Part shown: positions 26,155 to 34,195 of the stretch, piece by piece | How the letters are laid out: each line of letters begins with the position of its first letter | Numbering within the stretch: the first letter of the stretch is position 1 | Assembly: GCA_048262455.1 (NCBI GenBank) | Contig: JBLXFD010000007.1 | Span: 62,001 to 126,000, forward strand | DNA length: 64,000 nucleotides | Direction of reading: 5' to 3' | Origin: Psychromarinibacter sp048262455 | GTDB lineage: Bacteria > Pseudomonadota > Alphaproteobacteria > Rhodobacterales > Rhodobacteraceae | Notes under the pieces: generated by a model | What the model saw: only the letters and a program-made list of their open reading frames with translations | What the model was told of the DNA's origin: nothing | Databases searched by the model: none | Program-made: the position numbers and the translations under genes

Positions 26155-26493
26155 TCAGTCGCGGGGGTCGGACAGCTCGTCCAGCACCCGCACCGCCAGC
26201 AGCGCCGCGCCGGCGATCACCAGCGACCGGCCCAGCGAGACGCTCAGGTTGTCCGGCGCCACCAGGCTGACCCCCTCGCGGGAACGGCGCGCGGCGCGGC
26301 GGAACATGCCCTGCGGACGTCCCCCCTTCAGGGGCGCGGGCTGCGGCAGGTCCAGCAGCGAGGGACGCCAGCGCCACAGCAGCACACCGGCCGCCATCAG
26401 CCCCAGCGCGGCCGCGGCCGGCAGAAGGCGCTGAGCCATCGGCGCCCGCAGGTGACGGTGCAGCGGGGGCAGCTTCGGCAGCTTCATGTCCAT
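26155..26493 (-). CDS. Small membrane protein between sucC and sucD
   Basis: 112 residues, strongly basic, with a hydrophobic segment at about 20-42 (LLPAAAALGLMAAGVLLW) and another near 85-103. No family recognised. The Shine-Dalgarno AAGAGG lies in the arm of a near-perfect palindrome (26502-26519) directly upstream. Its place between sucC and sucD suggests co-transcription with them. Confidence 0.68.
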   Translation of the reverse strand: MDMKLPKLPPLHRHLRAPMAQRLLPAAAALGLMAAGVLLWRWRPSLLDLPQPAPLKGGRPQGMFRRAARRSREGVSLVAPDNLSVSLGRSLVIAGAALLAVRVLDELSDPRD

Positions 26494-26501
26494 GACGCGA
26501 T

Positions 26502-26519
26502 CCTCTTGTCCACAAGAGG
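26502..26519 (-). promoter_or_regulatory. Palindrome overlapping the ribosome binding site of the gene between sucC and sucD
   Basis: CCTCTTGT-CC-ACAAGAGG, perfect 8-bp arms with a 2-base centre. Read on the minus strand the second arm ACAAGAGG contains the Shine-Dalgarno, 8 bases before the ATG. It could sequester the site in the mRNA, bind a protein, or act as an mRNA processing site between sucC and sucD. Which of these is true is not known. Confidence 0.5.
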
Positions 26520-26629
26520 TCCAGATAGGGCATCCGGCGCGCGGGCAAGGGGGCGCGGCGCGGGAATGCGCCGCTTCCTGCCAGCGAACCGACTGCCGGG
26601 CTGCCCATCTGACTGTCCCCTCGCGCGGC

Positions 26630-27823
26630 CTAGCCCTTGACCGCCTTCACCACCTTCTCGGCGGCGTCGGACAGGTCGTCGGCAGCGATCACGTTCAGGC
26701 CGGAGTTCGCGATGATCTCCTTGCCCTTGTCGACGTTGGTGCCCTCGAGGCGGACCACCAGCGGCACCTTCAGCCCGACCTCTTTCACCGCGGCGATGAC
26801 GCCCTCGGCGATGACGTCGCAGCGCATGATGCCGCCGAAGATGTTGACCAGGATGCCCTTCACCTGCGGGTCGGAGGTGATGATCTTGAAGGCCTCGGTC
26901 ACCTTCTCCTTCGTCGCGCCGCCGCCCACGTCGAGGAAGTTGGCGGGCTCGGCGCCGTAGAGCTTGATGATGTCCATGGTGGCCATCGCCAGCCCGGCAC
27001 CGTTGACCATGCAGCCGATCTCGCCGTCCAGCGCGATGTAGTTCAGGTCGTACTTGGAGGCCTCCAGTTCCTTCGGGTCCTCCTCGGTGGTGTCGCGCAG
27101 CTCGGCGATGTCGGGGTGCCGGTAGATCGCGTTGCCGTCGAAGCCCATCTTGGCGTCAAGGCACTTCAGGTCGCCCTTGTCGGTGACGATCAGCGGGTTG
27201 ATCTCCAGCATCTCCATGTCCTTGTCCACGAAGAGCTTGTAGAGCGTGCCCATCAGCTGCACGCACTGCTTGATCTGCGCGCCCTTGAGGCCGAGGTTGA
27301 AGGCGATGCGGCGGCCGTGGAACGGCTGGTAGCCGGTGGCGGGATCGACGCTGAACGACAGGATCTTGTCGGGGGTGTTCTCGGCCACCTCCTCGATGTC
27401 CATCCCGCCCTCGGTGGAGGCGACGAAGGACACGCGGCTGGTCTGCCGGTCCACCAGCAGCGCCAGGTACATCTCGGTCTCGATGCCCGAACCGTCCTCG
27501 ATGTAGATCCGGTTCACCTGCTTGCCGGCATCGCCGGTCTGCTTGGTCACCAGCGTGCGGCCCAGCATGCGGCGCGCCTCTTCGGCGGCCTCCTCGACCG
27601 ACTTCGCCAGCCGCACGCCGCCCTTTTCGCCGGCGCCCTCTTCCTTGAAGCTGCCCTTGCCGCGGCCGCCGGCGTGGATCTGCGCCTTGACCACCCAGAG
27701 CGGGCCGTCCATCTCGCCCGCCGCGGTCTTTGCCTCCTCGGCCCGCAGCACCACGCGGCCGTCGCTGACCGGCGCGCCGTAGGAGCGCAGCAGCGCCTTG
27801 GCCTGGTATTCGTGGATGTTCAT
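26630..27823 (-). CDS. sucC: Succinyl-CoA ligase (ADP-forming) beta subunit
   Basis: 397 residues from the ATG at 27823 (MNIHEYQAKALLRSYGAPV, the canonical SucC start). The ATP-grasp domain has VKAQIHAGGRGKG and DKDMEMLEINPL; the C-terminal half has GGGATKEKVTEAFKII and LVNIFGGIMRCDVIA. SD AAGGGACC precedes the ATG. About 118-147 bases upstream lie two TGTGATCACA palindromes that are also found upstream of sdhC, suggesting a promoter here and common control. Confidence 0.97.
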   Translation of the reverse strand: MNIHEYQAKALLRSYGAPVSDGRVVLRAEEAKTAAGEMDGPLWVVKAQIHAGGRGKGSFKEEGAGEKGGVRLAKSVEEAAEEARRMLGRTLVTKQTGDAGKQVNRIYIEDGSGIETEMYLALLVDRQTSRVSFVASTEGGMDIEEVAENTPDKILSFSVDPATGYQPFHGRRIAFNLGLKGAQIKQCVQLMGTLYKLFVDKDMEMLEINPLIVTDKGDLKCLDAKMGFDGNAIYRHPDIAELRDTTEEDPKELEASKYDLNYIALDGEIGCMVNGAGLAMATMDIIKLYGAEPANFLDVGGGATKEKVTEAFKIITSDPQVKGILVNIFGGIMRCDVIAEGVIAAVKEVGLKVPLVVRLEGTNVDKGKEIIANSGLNVIAADDLSDAAEKVVKAVKG

Positions 27824-27939
27824 CTGAGGTCCCTTCGTCCGTGAAGCCGCCTGAATCGGGCGCTGCATGCCACAGTATCTAGGGACGCTTAAACACAAAT
27901 TGCGCGGGGTAGGCGGTTCGAAGCCGATTTCGCGGGTTT

Positions 27940-27970
27940 TGTGATCACACGATTTCGCGCTGTGATCACA
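27940..27970 (-). promoter_or_regulatory. Pair of TGTGATCACA palindromes upstream of sucC
   Basis: Two perfect 10-bp palindromes at 27940-27949 and 27961-27970, 21 bases apart (two helical turns), in the 192-base gap between sucC and the upstream glycosyltransferase gene. The same double site (GTGATCAC, 20 bases apart) is found at 34041-34068 upstream of sdhC, at a very similar distance from the start codon. They look like a cooperative operator. The regulator is not identified. Confidence 0.6.
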
Positions 27971-28015
27971 TGGTGCGGGTGGAAAGGAGTGACGGGCTCA
28001 ACCGGGTGATTCGCC

Positions 28016-28888
28016 TCAGCCGCGCCCGGGACGCCGCGCCCGGTCCCGCAGGCTGTTGTGGATGAAGCGGCGCACCCGCCCCAGCGGCCCCGCGTCCATC
28101 AGCGGGCGGATCGGCCGCTGCTCCGGCGCGCCCAGCGTCATGTCAGAGGCGCGCATCCTCTGGATATGCTTCCAGATCATCGGCCCCACCGCCTGGCGGG
28201 GCGTAAAGATCTGCGGCCCGTACCCGTGAAGGTGATTGTGCAGCTTCGGGATATGGAGGATCCGGGGCGCCATCTGGTTGTGATCCTGCGCCTCCAGGTG
28301 CGCCACGAACATGGTGTTGTAGACGCCGGGCAGGACCGCAATGCGCAGGTCGCTGTCCCAAAGCAGCTCGCGCAGGACCAGTTGGTCGTGTCGCTCCTGC
28401 TCCGCCAGGCAGATCCGATCGCACTCCCTCAGGACCGCGTCGGTCCGCTCGGACTTGCGGGTCGCGAGGATGCCGCAGTTGAACTGGGGGAAGGCGGCCG
28501 GAAGCGGCTTGCGCCAGATCCGGCGGCTGGAAGCATCGTTCGGGGCCTCGTCCTGGCAGGCGGCGAAATCGAACCGCTCGAGCACGTCGAACACGTCCCA
28601 CACCGGGGCAATGGTCAGGGTGTCGGCGTCAAGGTAGAGAGTCCGGTCGAAGCGGCTTTCGTACAGCGCCTCGTACTTCGGATGGACGAAGTTGTGCCGC
28701 AGCCGGTGGACCCGGTCGAACACCTCGGGCACGGCGTCGGTCTGATCGGTGAACAGGTCGATCTGCGCATCGTCGTGCCAGTCGCGGATCGACCGGGCAG
28801 CCTGTGCGGTCAGCTGCGTGTAGCCGGGTCCCGTGGCTGCGAAAACGAAGCCACGGGACCCTTGTCTATCAGCCAAGCGAGCTGTCAA
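28016..28888 (-). CDS. Putative glycosyltransferase (nucleotide-diphospho-sugar transferase fold)
   Basis: About 290 residues if TTG 28888 is the start; no ATG or GTG occurs in the first 100 codons, and the start overlaps the mdh end by 20 bases. The GT-A type features are DDAQIDLFTDQ near residue 42 and a DxD motif in TLYLDADTLTIAPVWDVFD near residue 90, then FPQFNCGILATRKSE and a late HIPKLHNH. This matches GT8/DUF-like sugar transferases. Donor and acceptor are unknown. It sits between mdh and sucC, a functionally unrelated insertion in the TCA block. Confidence 0.78.
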   Translation of the reverse strand: MTARLADRQGSRGFVFAATGPGYTQLTAQAARSIRDWHDDAQIDLFTDQTDAVPEVFDRVHRLRHNFVHPKYEALYESRFDRTLYLDADTLTIAPVWDVFDVLERFDFAACQDEAPNDASSRRIWRKPLPAAFPQFNCGILATRKSERTDAVLRECDRICLAEQERHDQLVLRELLWDSDLRIAVLPGVYNTMFVAHLEAQDHNQMAPRILHIPKLHNHLHGYGPQIFTPRQAVGPMIWKHIQRMRASDMTLGAPEQRPIRPLMDAGPLGRVRRFIHNSLRDRARRPGRG

Positions 28889-29831
28889 TGCCCTTGCAGG
28901 CCTCGACCAACCCTTTCACGGCGTCGACCGACTTGTCGAACATCGCCTGCTCGTTCTTGGTCAGCTTGATGTCGACGATCCGCTCGATGCCGCCGGCGCC
29001 CAGGATGCAGGGAACGCCCACGTACATGCCCTTCAGCCCGAACTCGCCGTTGCACTCCGCCGCGCAGGGCAGCAGGCGCTTCTGGTCCTTCAGGTAGGCC
29101 TCGGCCATCTCGATGGCGCTGGTGGCGGGGGCGTAGAAGGCGCTGCCGGTCTTCAGCAGGCCGACAATCTCGGCGCCGCCATCGCGGGTGCGCTGCACGA
29201 TGGCGTCCAGCTTTTCCTGCGAGGTCCAGCCCATCTGCACCAGGTCGGGCAGCGGGATACCGGCAACGGTGGAATAGCGCACCAGCGGCACCATGGTGTC
29301 GCCGTGGCCGCCCAGCACGAAGGCGGTGACGTCCTTCATCGAGACGTCGAACTCCAGGCTCAGGAAATGCCGGAAGCGCGCCGAATCAAGCACGCCGGCC
29401 ATGCCGCAGACTTTGTTCGCGGGCAGGCCCGAGAACTGCTGCAGCGCCCAGACCATGGCGTCCAGCGGGTTGGTGATGCAGATGACGAAGGCGTCGGGGG
29501 CGTGCTGCTTGATGCCCTCGCCCACCGACTTCATCACCTTGAGGTTGATGCCCAGCAGGTCATCGCGGCTCATCCCCGGCTTGCGGGGCACGCCGGCGGT
29601 GACGATGCAGACCGCGGCGCCGGCGATGTCGGCGTAGTCCTGCGTGCCCTTCAGCCGGGCGTCAAAGCCCTCGGACGGCCCGGATTCGGCGATGTCCAGC
29701 GCCTTGCCCTCGGGCGTCCCCTCGGCGATGTCGAACAGGACGACGTCGCCCAGTTCCTTCATCGCGGCGAGGTGTGCCAGCGTCCCGCCGATCTGTCCCG
29801 CCCCGATAAGGGCAATTTTCGGTCTGGCCAT
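28869..29831 (-). CDS. mdh: Malate dehydrogenase (NAD-dependent)
   Basis: 320 residues, LDH-like class typical of alphaproteobacteria. The Rossmann motif is ALIGAGQIGGTLAHLA; substrate-binding Arg occur in TAGVPRKPGMSRDDLL and CGMAGVLDSARFRHFL; the catalytic His is in FVLGGHGDTMVPL. It oxidises malate to oxaloacetate. It leads the minus-strand TCA block; the order mdh-(GT)-sucC-sucD-sucA-sucB-lpdA accounts for most of the cycle between 2-oxoglutarate and oxaloacetate apart from fumarase. Confidence 0.97.
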   Translation of the reverse strand: MARPKIALIGAGQIGGTLAHLAAMKELGDVVLFDIAEGTPEGKALDIAESGPSEGFDARLKGTQDYADIAGAAVCIVTAGVPRKPGMSRDDLLGINLKVMKSVGEGIKQHAPDAFVICITNPLDAMVWALQQFSGLPANKVCGMAGVLDSARFRHFLSLEFDVSMKDVTAFVLGGHGDTMVPLVRYSTVAGIPLPDLVQMGWTSQEKLDAIVQRTRDGGAEIVGLLKTGSAFYAPATSAIEMAEAYLKDQKRLLPCAAECNGEFGLKGMYVGVPCILGAGGIERIVDIKLTKNEQAMFDKSVDAVKGLVEACKGIDSSLG

Positions 29832-29930
29832 TCCAGCTGTCTCCGGTCCAGTTGAATTTCCGGGGATGCCTAAGCCTTTGCCGGGACCGGTGCAAGCCGC
29901 GGCTTGCGGGGCGGGACGCGGGCGGTTGCG

Positions 29931-30242
29931 CTAGAGCTGCACGCCGGCCGGGGTGGGCGCCTCGTCTAGCCGCTCGAAGGACTGGCCAGAGGCGACGAGG
30001 CAGGTGATCCCGTCCGGCAGTGTGACGGTGATGGTCCAGGTGCCGGTTTCGAGCGAGGCGAAAACCTCGACGACAGAGTTGTTCGCCCCCATGCCGATCG
30101 ACTGCCGGCTTTCTCCGTAGCGTTCCGCCAGCCGGTCGATGATGCGGTCGCGCTGGGCACAGCCGGAGGGCTGGGCGCCGCCGGGGGTCGCCGTCAGCAG
30201 GGTGGAGGTGCCGAGCGCGAGTGCTGCAAGGATATTTCTCAT
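29931..30242 (-). CDS. Small secreted protein of unknown function
   Basis: 103 residues from the ATG at 30242. A signal peptide (MRNILAALALGTSTLLTATPGGAQ) is followed by a mature part of about 80 residues with two Cys (GCAQRD, ITCLVASG) that may pair. The pattern CAQRDRIIDRLAERYGESRQSIGM..NNSVVEVFAS..GTWTITVT.PDG.TCLVASG is common in small periplasmic proteins of Rhodobacteraceae. No function is known. It is divergent from mcl2. Confidence 0.85.
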   Translation of the reverse strand: MRNILAALALGTSTLLTATPGGAQPSGCAQRDRIIDRLAERYGESRQSIGMGANNSVVEVFASLETGTWTITVTLPDGITCLVASGQSFERLDEAPTPAGVQL

Positions 30243-30566
30243 CGTCCTGTTCCCTTCATTGCGGGCGCCTGCCGTCCTGGCCTGCCGGGTCTCCGGCGGA
30301 AGGATGCGCCCTTCCTGGGTCCTGCCGGGGCTGGCCGTCTGTTCATCGCGGTGGCCGATCGCGGGGCGCTCCCGCCAGCATCCGGTCTCACGCTCATCCT
30401 TGGCCCGATCTCGCAAGATAAGGTTAACGGGCCGTGCACCATTGCGCGCAACGCGCAGGTCGCTGGCCCGGCGTGCTTTCTACGCCGCGGCAGATCCCGC
30501 CTTGCCTTGGGACCGCGCCCCGTGGTGCAGTCGCCGCCGACTGCAGCCACCGCGGGAATCATCTTC
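30243..30566. promoter_or_regulatory. Divergent intergenic region between the small secreted protein and mcl2
   Basis: 324 bases without a convincing gene; frames through it are open only because of GC bias. It should carry both promoters. An AT-richer stretch with GTTAAC (30424) and a perfect 10-bp palindrome TTGCGCGCAA (30442-30451) lie about 120 bases before mcl2 and are candidate regulatory sites. Confidence 0.4.
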
Positions 30567-31418
30567 ATGCACAGCCGGCCCTTCCGCTCGGTCCTCTACA
30601 TCCCCGCCGCGAACGCGCGGGCGCTGGACAAGGCGCGGGGGCTGCCCGCCGACGCGATCATCTTCGATCTCGAGGATGCCGTGGCCCCTGCCGAGAAGGA
30701 CGCGGCCCGCCAGACCCTGCGGGAAACGCTGGCAAAGGGCGGGTACGGCAACCGCGCCCGCATCGTCCGGATCAACGGCGCCGGCACCCCCTGGGGGGCG
30801 GATGACATCGAGGCGCTGGCGGGGCTGGAGATCGAGGCGGTGCTGCTGCCCAAGGTCTCTGCCCCCGCCGACCTTGATGCGCTGGCCGCGGCCCTGCCCG
30901 GCGTTCCGCTCTGGGCGATGATCGAGACCCCGGCCGGGGTGCTGAACGCCCCCGCCATCGCCACGCACCCGCGGCTGGAGGGGCTGGTGCTGGGCACCAA
31001 CGATCTGGCGAAGGAGCTTGGCTGCCGTCCCGGCGCGGACCGGATGCCGCTGCTCTTCGCGCTGCAGGCCACGCTGATGGCCGCCCGTGCGCAGGGGCTG
31101 GTCTGCATCGACGGGGTCTACAACGCCTTCCGGGACGCGGAGGGGCTGCGGGCCGAGTGTGCGCAGGGCCGGGACATGGGGTTCGATGGCAAGACGCTGA
31201 TCCACCCGGCGCAACTGGAGATCGCGAACGCCGCCTTCGCGCCCTCGGGGGCAGAGATCGACCTGGCCCGCCGCCAGATCGAGGCTTTCGAGGCCGCCGA
31301 GGCGCAGGGGCAGGGGGTGGCGGTGCTGGACGGGTCGATCGTCGAGAACCTGCACGTTGACGTCGCCCGCGCGCTGCTGTCCAAGGCAGAGGCAATCGCG
31401 GGAAGGGAAACGTCATGA
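30567..31418 (+). CDS. mcl2: (3S)-malyl-CoA thioesterase / CitE-like CoA-ester lyase
   Basis: 283 residues from the ATG at 30567. A HpcH/HpaI aldolase-citrate lyase TIM barrel: RSVLYIPAANARALDKARGLPADAIIFDLEDAVAP at the start (the Asp-Glu of FDLEDAV), IETPAGVLNAPAIA (Mg-binding Glu), GTNDLAKELG and GFDGKTLIHPAQ. In Rhodobacter sphaeroides the orthologue in this same context hydrolyses (3S)-malyl-CoA to malate in the ethylmalonyl-CoA pathway; the symbol rests on that synteny with mdh and mch. A malyl-CoA or citramalyl-CoA lyase activity is possible. It overlaps the next gene (ATGA). Confidence 0.85.
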   Translation: MHSRPFRSVLYIPAANARALDKARGLPADAIIFDLEDAVAPAEKDAARQTLRETLAKGGYGNRARIVRINGAGTPWGADDIEALAGLEIEAVLLPKVSAPADLDALAAALPGVPLWAMIETPAGVLNAPAIATHPRLEGLVLGTNDLAKELGCRPGADRMPLLFALQATLMAARAQGLVCIDGVYNAFRDAEGLRAECAQGRDMGFDGKTLIHPAQLEIANAAFAPSGAEIDLARRQIEAFEAAEAQGQGVAVLDGSIVENLHVDVARALLSKAEAIAGRETS

Positions 31419-31978
31419 TGGCACTGCTGCTGGCCGGGATCGCCCTTTGGTGGGCGGCCCACCTGTTCAAGCGTCTCGCCCCCGGCGTCCGCGCCCGGTT
31501 TGGCGGGCGCAGGCCCAAGGGCGGCAAGGGCGTGCTGGCCGCCGCGCTGGTGGTGGCGCTGGTGATGATCGTCATCGGCTACCGCGGCACCGACTTCGTT
31601 CCGGTCTACGAGCCGCCCAGCTGGGGGCGTCACCTCAACAACCTGCTGATGCTGCTAGCGGTGGCGCTGTTCGGTCTCGGCAGCTCTAAAAGCCGCCTGC
31701 GCCGGCGGCTGCGCCACCCGATGCTGCTGGGCGTGCTCACCTGGTCCGCCGCGCACCTGCTGGTGAACGGGGATCTTTCCTCGCTGCTGCTGTTCGGGCT
31801 GATGGGCCTATGGGCGGTGCTGGAGATCGTGCTGATCAACCGCGCCGAGCCCGCGCCCGCGCGCTTCGCGGGCGGCAGCGTCAAGGGCGACATCCGCCTC
31901 GCCGTCATCACCCTGATCATCTATGCCGTCATCGCCGCCATCCACACATGGCTCGGCTACTGGCCCTTCCCGGGATAA
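31415..31978 (+). CDS. NnrU family membrane protein
   Basis: 187 residues, five or six hydrophobic segments, with GYRGTDFVPVYEPPSWGRHLNNLLMLLAVALFG, HPMLLGVLTWSAAHLLVNGDLSSLLLFG and WAVLEIVLINR, the characteristic motifs of NnrU/NnuR-like proteins. NnrU was named for a link with nitric-oxide reductase expression, and relatives include 15-cis-zeta-carotene isomerase (Z-ISO), a heme-binding membrane protein. Whether this copy binds heme is unknown; His residues in HPMLLG and SAAHLLVNG are conserved candidates. Translation is coupled to mcl2. Confidence 0.88.
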   Translation: MMALLLAGIALWWAAHLFKRLAPGVRARFGGRRPKGGKGVLAAALVVALVMIVIGYRGTDFVPVYEPPSWGRHLNNLLMLLAVALFGLGSSKSRLRRRLRHPMLLGVLTWSAAHLLVNGDLSSLLLFGLMGLWAVLEIVLINRAEPAPARFAGGSVKGDIRLAVITLIIYAVIAAIHTWLGYWPFPG

Positions 31979-31982
31979 CACC

Positions 31983-32186
31983 ATGATCGCCTACCGACTG
32001 CTGACCGGGGAAGACACCTCGGCCTTCTGCCACAAGGTCACCCGCGCCCTTGCCAAGGGCTGGGTGCTGCACGGGGACCCGTCCTATGCCTTCGATGCCG
32101 CCGGGGGCGTCATGCGCTGCGCCCAGGCGGTAACCAAGGAGGTCGAGGGTGACTACGACCCCGACATGAAGCTGGGCGAGCTGTAG
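31983..32186 (+). CDS. DUF1737 domain protein
   Basis: 67 residues: MIAYRLLTGEDTSAFCHKVTRAL.KGWVLHGDPSYAFD, matching the small DUF1737 domain (YxLLTGxDxxxFCxxVxxxLxxGWxLxGxP). Function unknown. It lies 4 bases behind the nnrU-like gene and 3 bases before mch, within an evident operon. Confidence 0.9.
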   Translation: MIAYRLLTGEDTSAFCHKVTRALAKGWVLHGDPSYAFDAAGGVMRCAQAVTKEVEGDYDPDMKLGEL

Positions 32187-32189
32187 CGT

Positions 32190-33215
32190 TTGAAGACCGC
32201 CGCAAGCCGATATTTCGAGGACTTCGCGCCGGGGCAGGTGATCGACCACGCGGTGCCCCGCACCGTCTCGGGCGGCGAGCGGGCGCTGTACCACGCGCTT
32301 TACCCGGCCCGGCACGCGCTGACCTCCTCGGATGAATTCGCCCGCGCCTGCGGCCTTCCCGCCGCGCCGCTGGACGAGCTGGCGGCCTTCCACCTGGTGT
32401 TCGGCAAGACGGTGCCCGACATCTCGCTGAACGCCGTGGCCAACCTGGGCTATGCCGAGGGCCGCTGGCTGCGCCCGGTGCTGCCCGGCGACACCCTGCG
32501 CGCGCGGTCCGAGGTGATCGGCGTCCGGCAGAACTCCAACGGCCGGACCGGCGTGGTCTGGGTCCGCAGCCGCGGCGAGAATCAGCGCGGTGAGACGGTG
32601 CTGGAATACGTGCGCTGGGTGATGGTGCGAAAGCGCGACCTCGAGGCCCCCGCGCCCGCGCCCGTCGTGCCGACGCTGGCCGAGGCCGTGGCCGCCACCG
32701 ACCTGGTGGTGCCGCGGGGGCTGGATTTCACCGGCTACGATTTCGCGCTGGCGGGCGAGCCGCACCGCTGGGGCGACTACGAGATCGGCGAGCGGATCGA
32801 CCACGTCGACGGCGTCACCGTGGAAGAGGCCGAGCACATGCTGGCCACCCGCCTGTGGCAGAACACCGCCCGCGTCCACTTCGACACCGGCCAGCGTCCC
32901 GACGGGCGGCGGCTGATCTACGGGGGCCACGTCATCTCGCTGGCGCGGGCGCTGTCGTTCAACGGGCTGGCCAATGCGCAGCTTGTGGTGGCGCTGAACG
33001 GCGGGGCCCATGCCAACCCCTGCTTCGCCGGCGATACCCTGCGCGCCTGGTCCGAGGTGCTGGACTGCGCCGAGACCGCCGCGCCCGGCGTCGGGGCGCT
33101 GCGGCTGCGGCTGGTGGCCACCACGGGCGCGCCCTTCGCGCTGCGCGGCGAGGGCGGGAAGTACCTGCCCGAGGTGCTGCTGGACCTCGACATCTGGGTG
33201 CTGGTCCCGCGCTAA
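32190..33215 (+). CDS. mch: Mesaconyl-CoA hydratase (beta-methylmalyl-CoA dehydratase)
   Basis: 341 residues with a TTG start (TTGAAGACC) 3 bases behind DUF1737. It is a double hot-dog MaoC-like protein: YFEDFAPGQVIDHAVPRTVSGGERALYHALY at the N-terminus and WGDYEIGERIDHVDGVTVEEAEHMLATRLWQNTARVHFD in the second half, followed by YGGHVISLARALSFNGLANAQ. This size and architecture match Mch, which interconverts mesaconyl-C1-CoA and (2R,3S)-beta-methylmalyl-CoA in the ethylmalonyl-CoA pathway of acetate assimilation. Its position behind mcl2 agrees with R. sphaeroides. Confidence 0.9.
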   Translation: MKTAASRYFEDFAPGQVIDHAVPRTVSGGERALYHALYPARHALTSSDEFARACGLPAAPLDELAAFHLVFGKTVPDISLNAVANLGYAEGRWLRPVLPGDTLRARSEVIGVRQNSNGRTGVVWVRSRGENQRGETVLEYVRWVMVRKRDLEAPAPAPVVPTLAEAVAATDLVVPRGLDFTGYDFALAGEPHRWGDYEIGERIDHVDGVTVEEAEHMLATRLWQNTARVHFDTGQRPDGRRLIYGGHVISLARALSFNGLANAQLVVALNGGAHANPCFAGDTLRAWSEVLDCAETAAPGVGALRLRLVATTGAPFALRGEGGKYLPEVLLDLDIWVLVPR

Positions 33216-33258
33216 GCCCTCTTGACGCATCGGCAGGCCCTGCCGTTATGCTGCGGGC

Positions 33259-34011
33259 ATGAAATCGCTCCTGGCCCTTGTCCTCGCCCTGACGCTTGCC
33301 ATTCCCGCGCAGGCCGGCCGGTTGCAGCAGGACCGGCGGGAATACCTGGACGCCAACCTGCGCGCGATCTTCTACCACGAACTAGGCCACGCCCTGATCG
33401 ACATCCTGAAGCTGCCGATCTTCGGGCAGGAGGAGGACGCGGCCGACGTGCTCAGCGTCTTCCTGATCAACACCCTGTTCGAGGGCGAGGTCGCCAACCG
33501 CATGGCGCTGCACACCGCCTACGGCTTTCTCGGCGAGGCGCATATCCGCGACCAGGACGGCGAGGAACCCGCCTACTGGGACGTGCACGGCCCCGACCTG
33601 CAACGCTATTTCACCTTCGTCTGCCTGTTCTACGGCGCCGATCCCCGGGGGCGGCAGGCGCTGGCGAACGAGCTGGAGCTGCCCCCGGCGCGGCAGGAGA
33701 CCTGCGAGGACGAATTCGCCCAGGCGCAGGAAAGCTGGGGGCCGGTGGTGCAACGGCTGAAGGACGGCGGGCCGGGGCGCAGCATCCGGTTTCTCGCCGA
33801 CCACCGGGTGGACGAGTACGGCGCCTATACCGCGCAGGTGATCGGCGCCGAGGTGCAGACCATGAACCGCGACATGTCGCTGCCCAAGCGCCTGCTGGTG
33901 CGGGTGGAAGAATGCGGAACCGCCAACGCCTTCTACGACAGCAAGACCCGCGAGATTCTGATGTGCACGGAGTTCGCCGGCTACCTGCACGACCTGCCGC
34001 CCGCACCCTGA
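33259..34011 (+). CDS. Secreted DUF4344 metallopeptidase
   Basis: 250 residues with a signal peptide (MKSLLALVLALTLAIPAQA). A zinc-metalloprotease HExxH motif occurs as FYHELGHALIDIL near residue 41, very early in the mature protein, followed by EEDAADVLSVFLI, the downstream acidic motif of DUF4344. Four to five Cys in the second half may form disulfides. It is expected in the periplasm. It lies 43 bases behind mch and ahead of the sdh promoter region; not clearly linked to either. Confidence 0.88.
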   Translation: MKSLLALVLALTLAIPAQAGRLQQDRREYLDANLRAIFYHELGHALIDILKLPIFGQEEDAADVLSVFLINTLFEGEVANRMALHTAYGFLGEAHIRDQDGEEPAYWDVHGPDLQRYFTFVCLFYGADPRGRQALANELELPPARQETCEDEFAQAQESWGPVVQRLKDGGPGRSIRFLADHRVDEYGAYTAQVIGAEVQTMNRDMSLPKRLLVRVEECGTANAFYDSKTREILMCTEFAGYLHDLPPAP

Positions 34012-34040
34012 AGAGCGCCCACGCGGCCCCGCGCGCAGAC

Positions 34041-34068
34041 GTGATCACATCAATTTGCCTGTGATCAC
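34041..34068 (+). promoter_or_regulatory. Pair of GTGATCAC palindromes upstream of sdhC
   Basis: Two 8-bp palindromes at 34041-34048 and 34061-34068, 20 bases apart, about 128-155 bases before the sdhC ATG. The pair reproduces the one upstream of sucC (27940-27970) in sequence, spacing and distance. The region 34012-34195 carries no other gene and should hold the sdh promoter. Confidence 0.6.
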
Positions 34069-34195
34069 GATGGGCGGCGACCCGCCCCCTGCGGCAAATA
34101 TACCCGCCAGTATCTCGTCATTCGCCCGTGACTTAGCCGGCAAAATTCGCTTAGAAGGGCGCGAACCCGCCCTGCATGACGCGGAAGGAGACGAT

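Noticed and set aside
27901..27930. Possible tRNA-like GGTTCGAAG sequence
   Set aside because: No cloverleaf arms can be built around it.
34090..34120. AAATATACCCGCC as another copy of the palindromic repeat element
   Set aside because: Only a short partial match without the facing arm.
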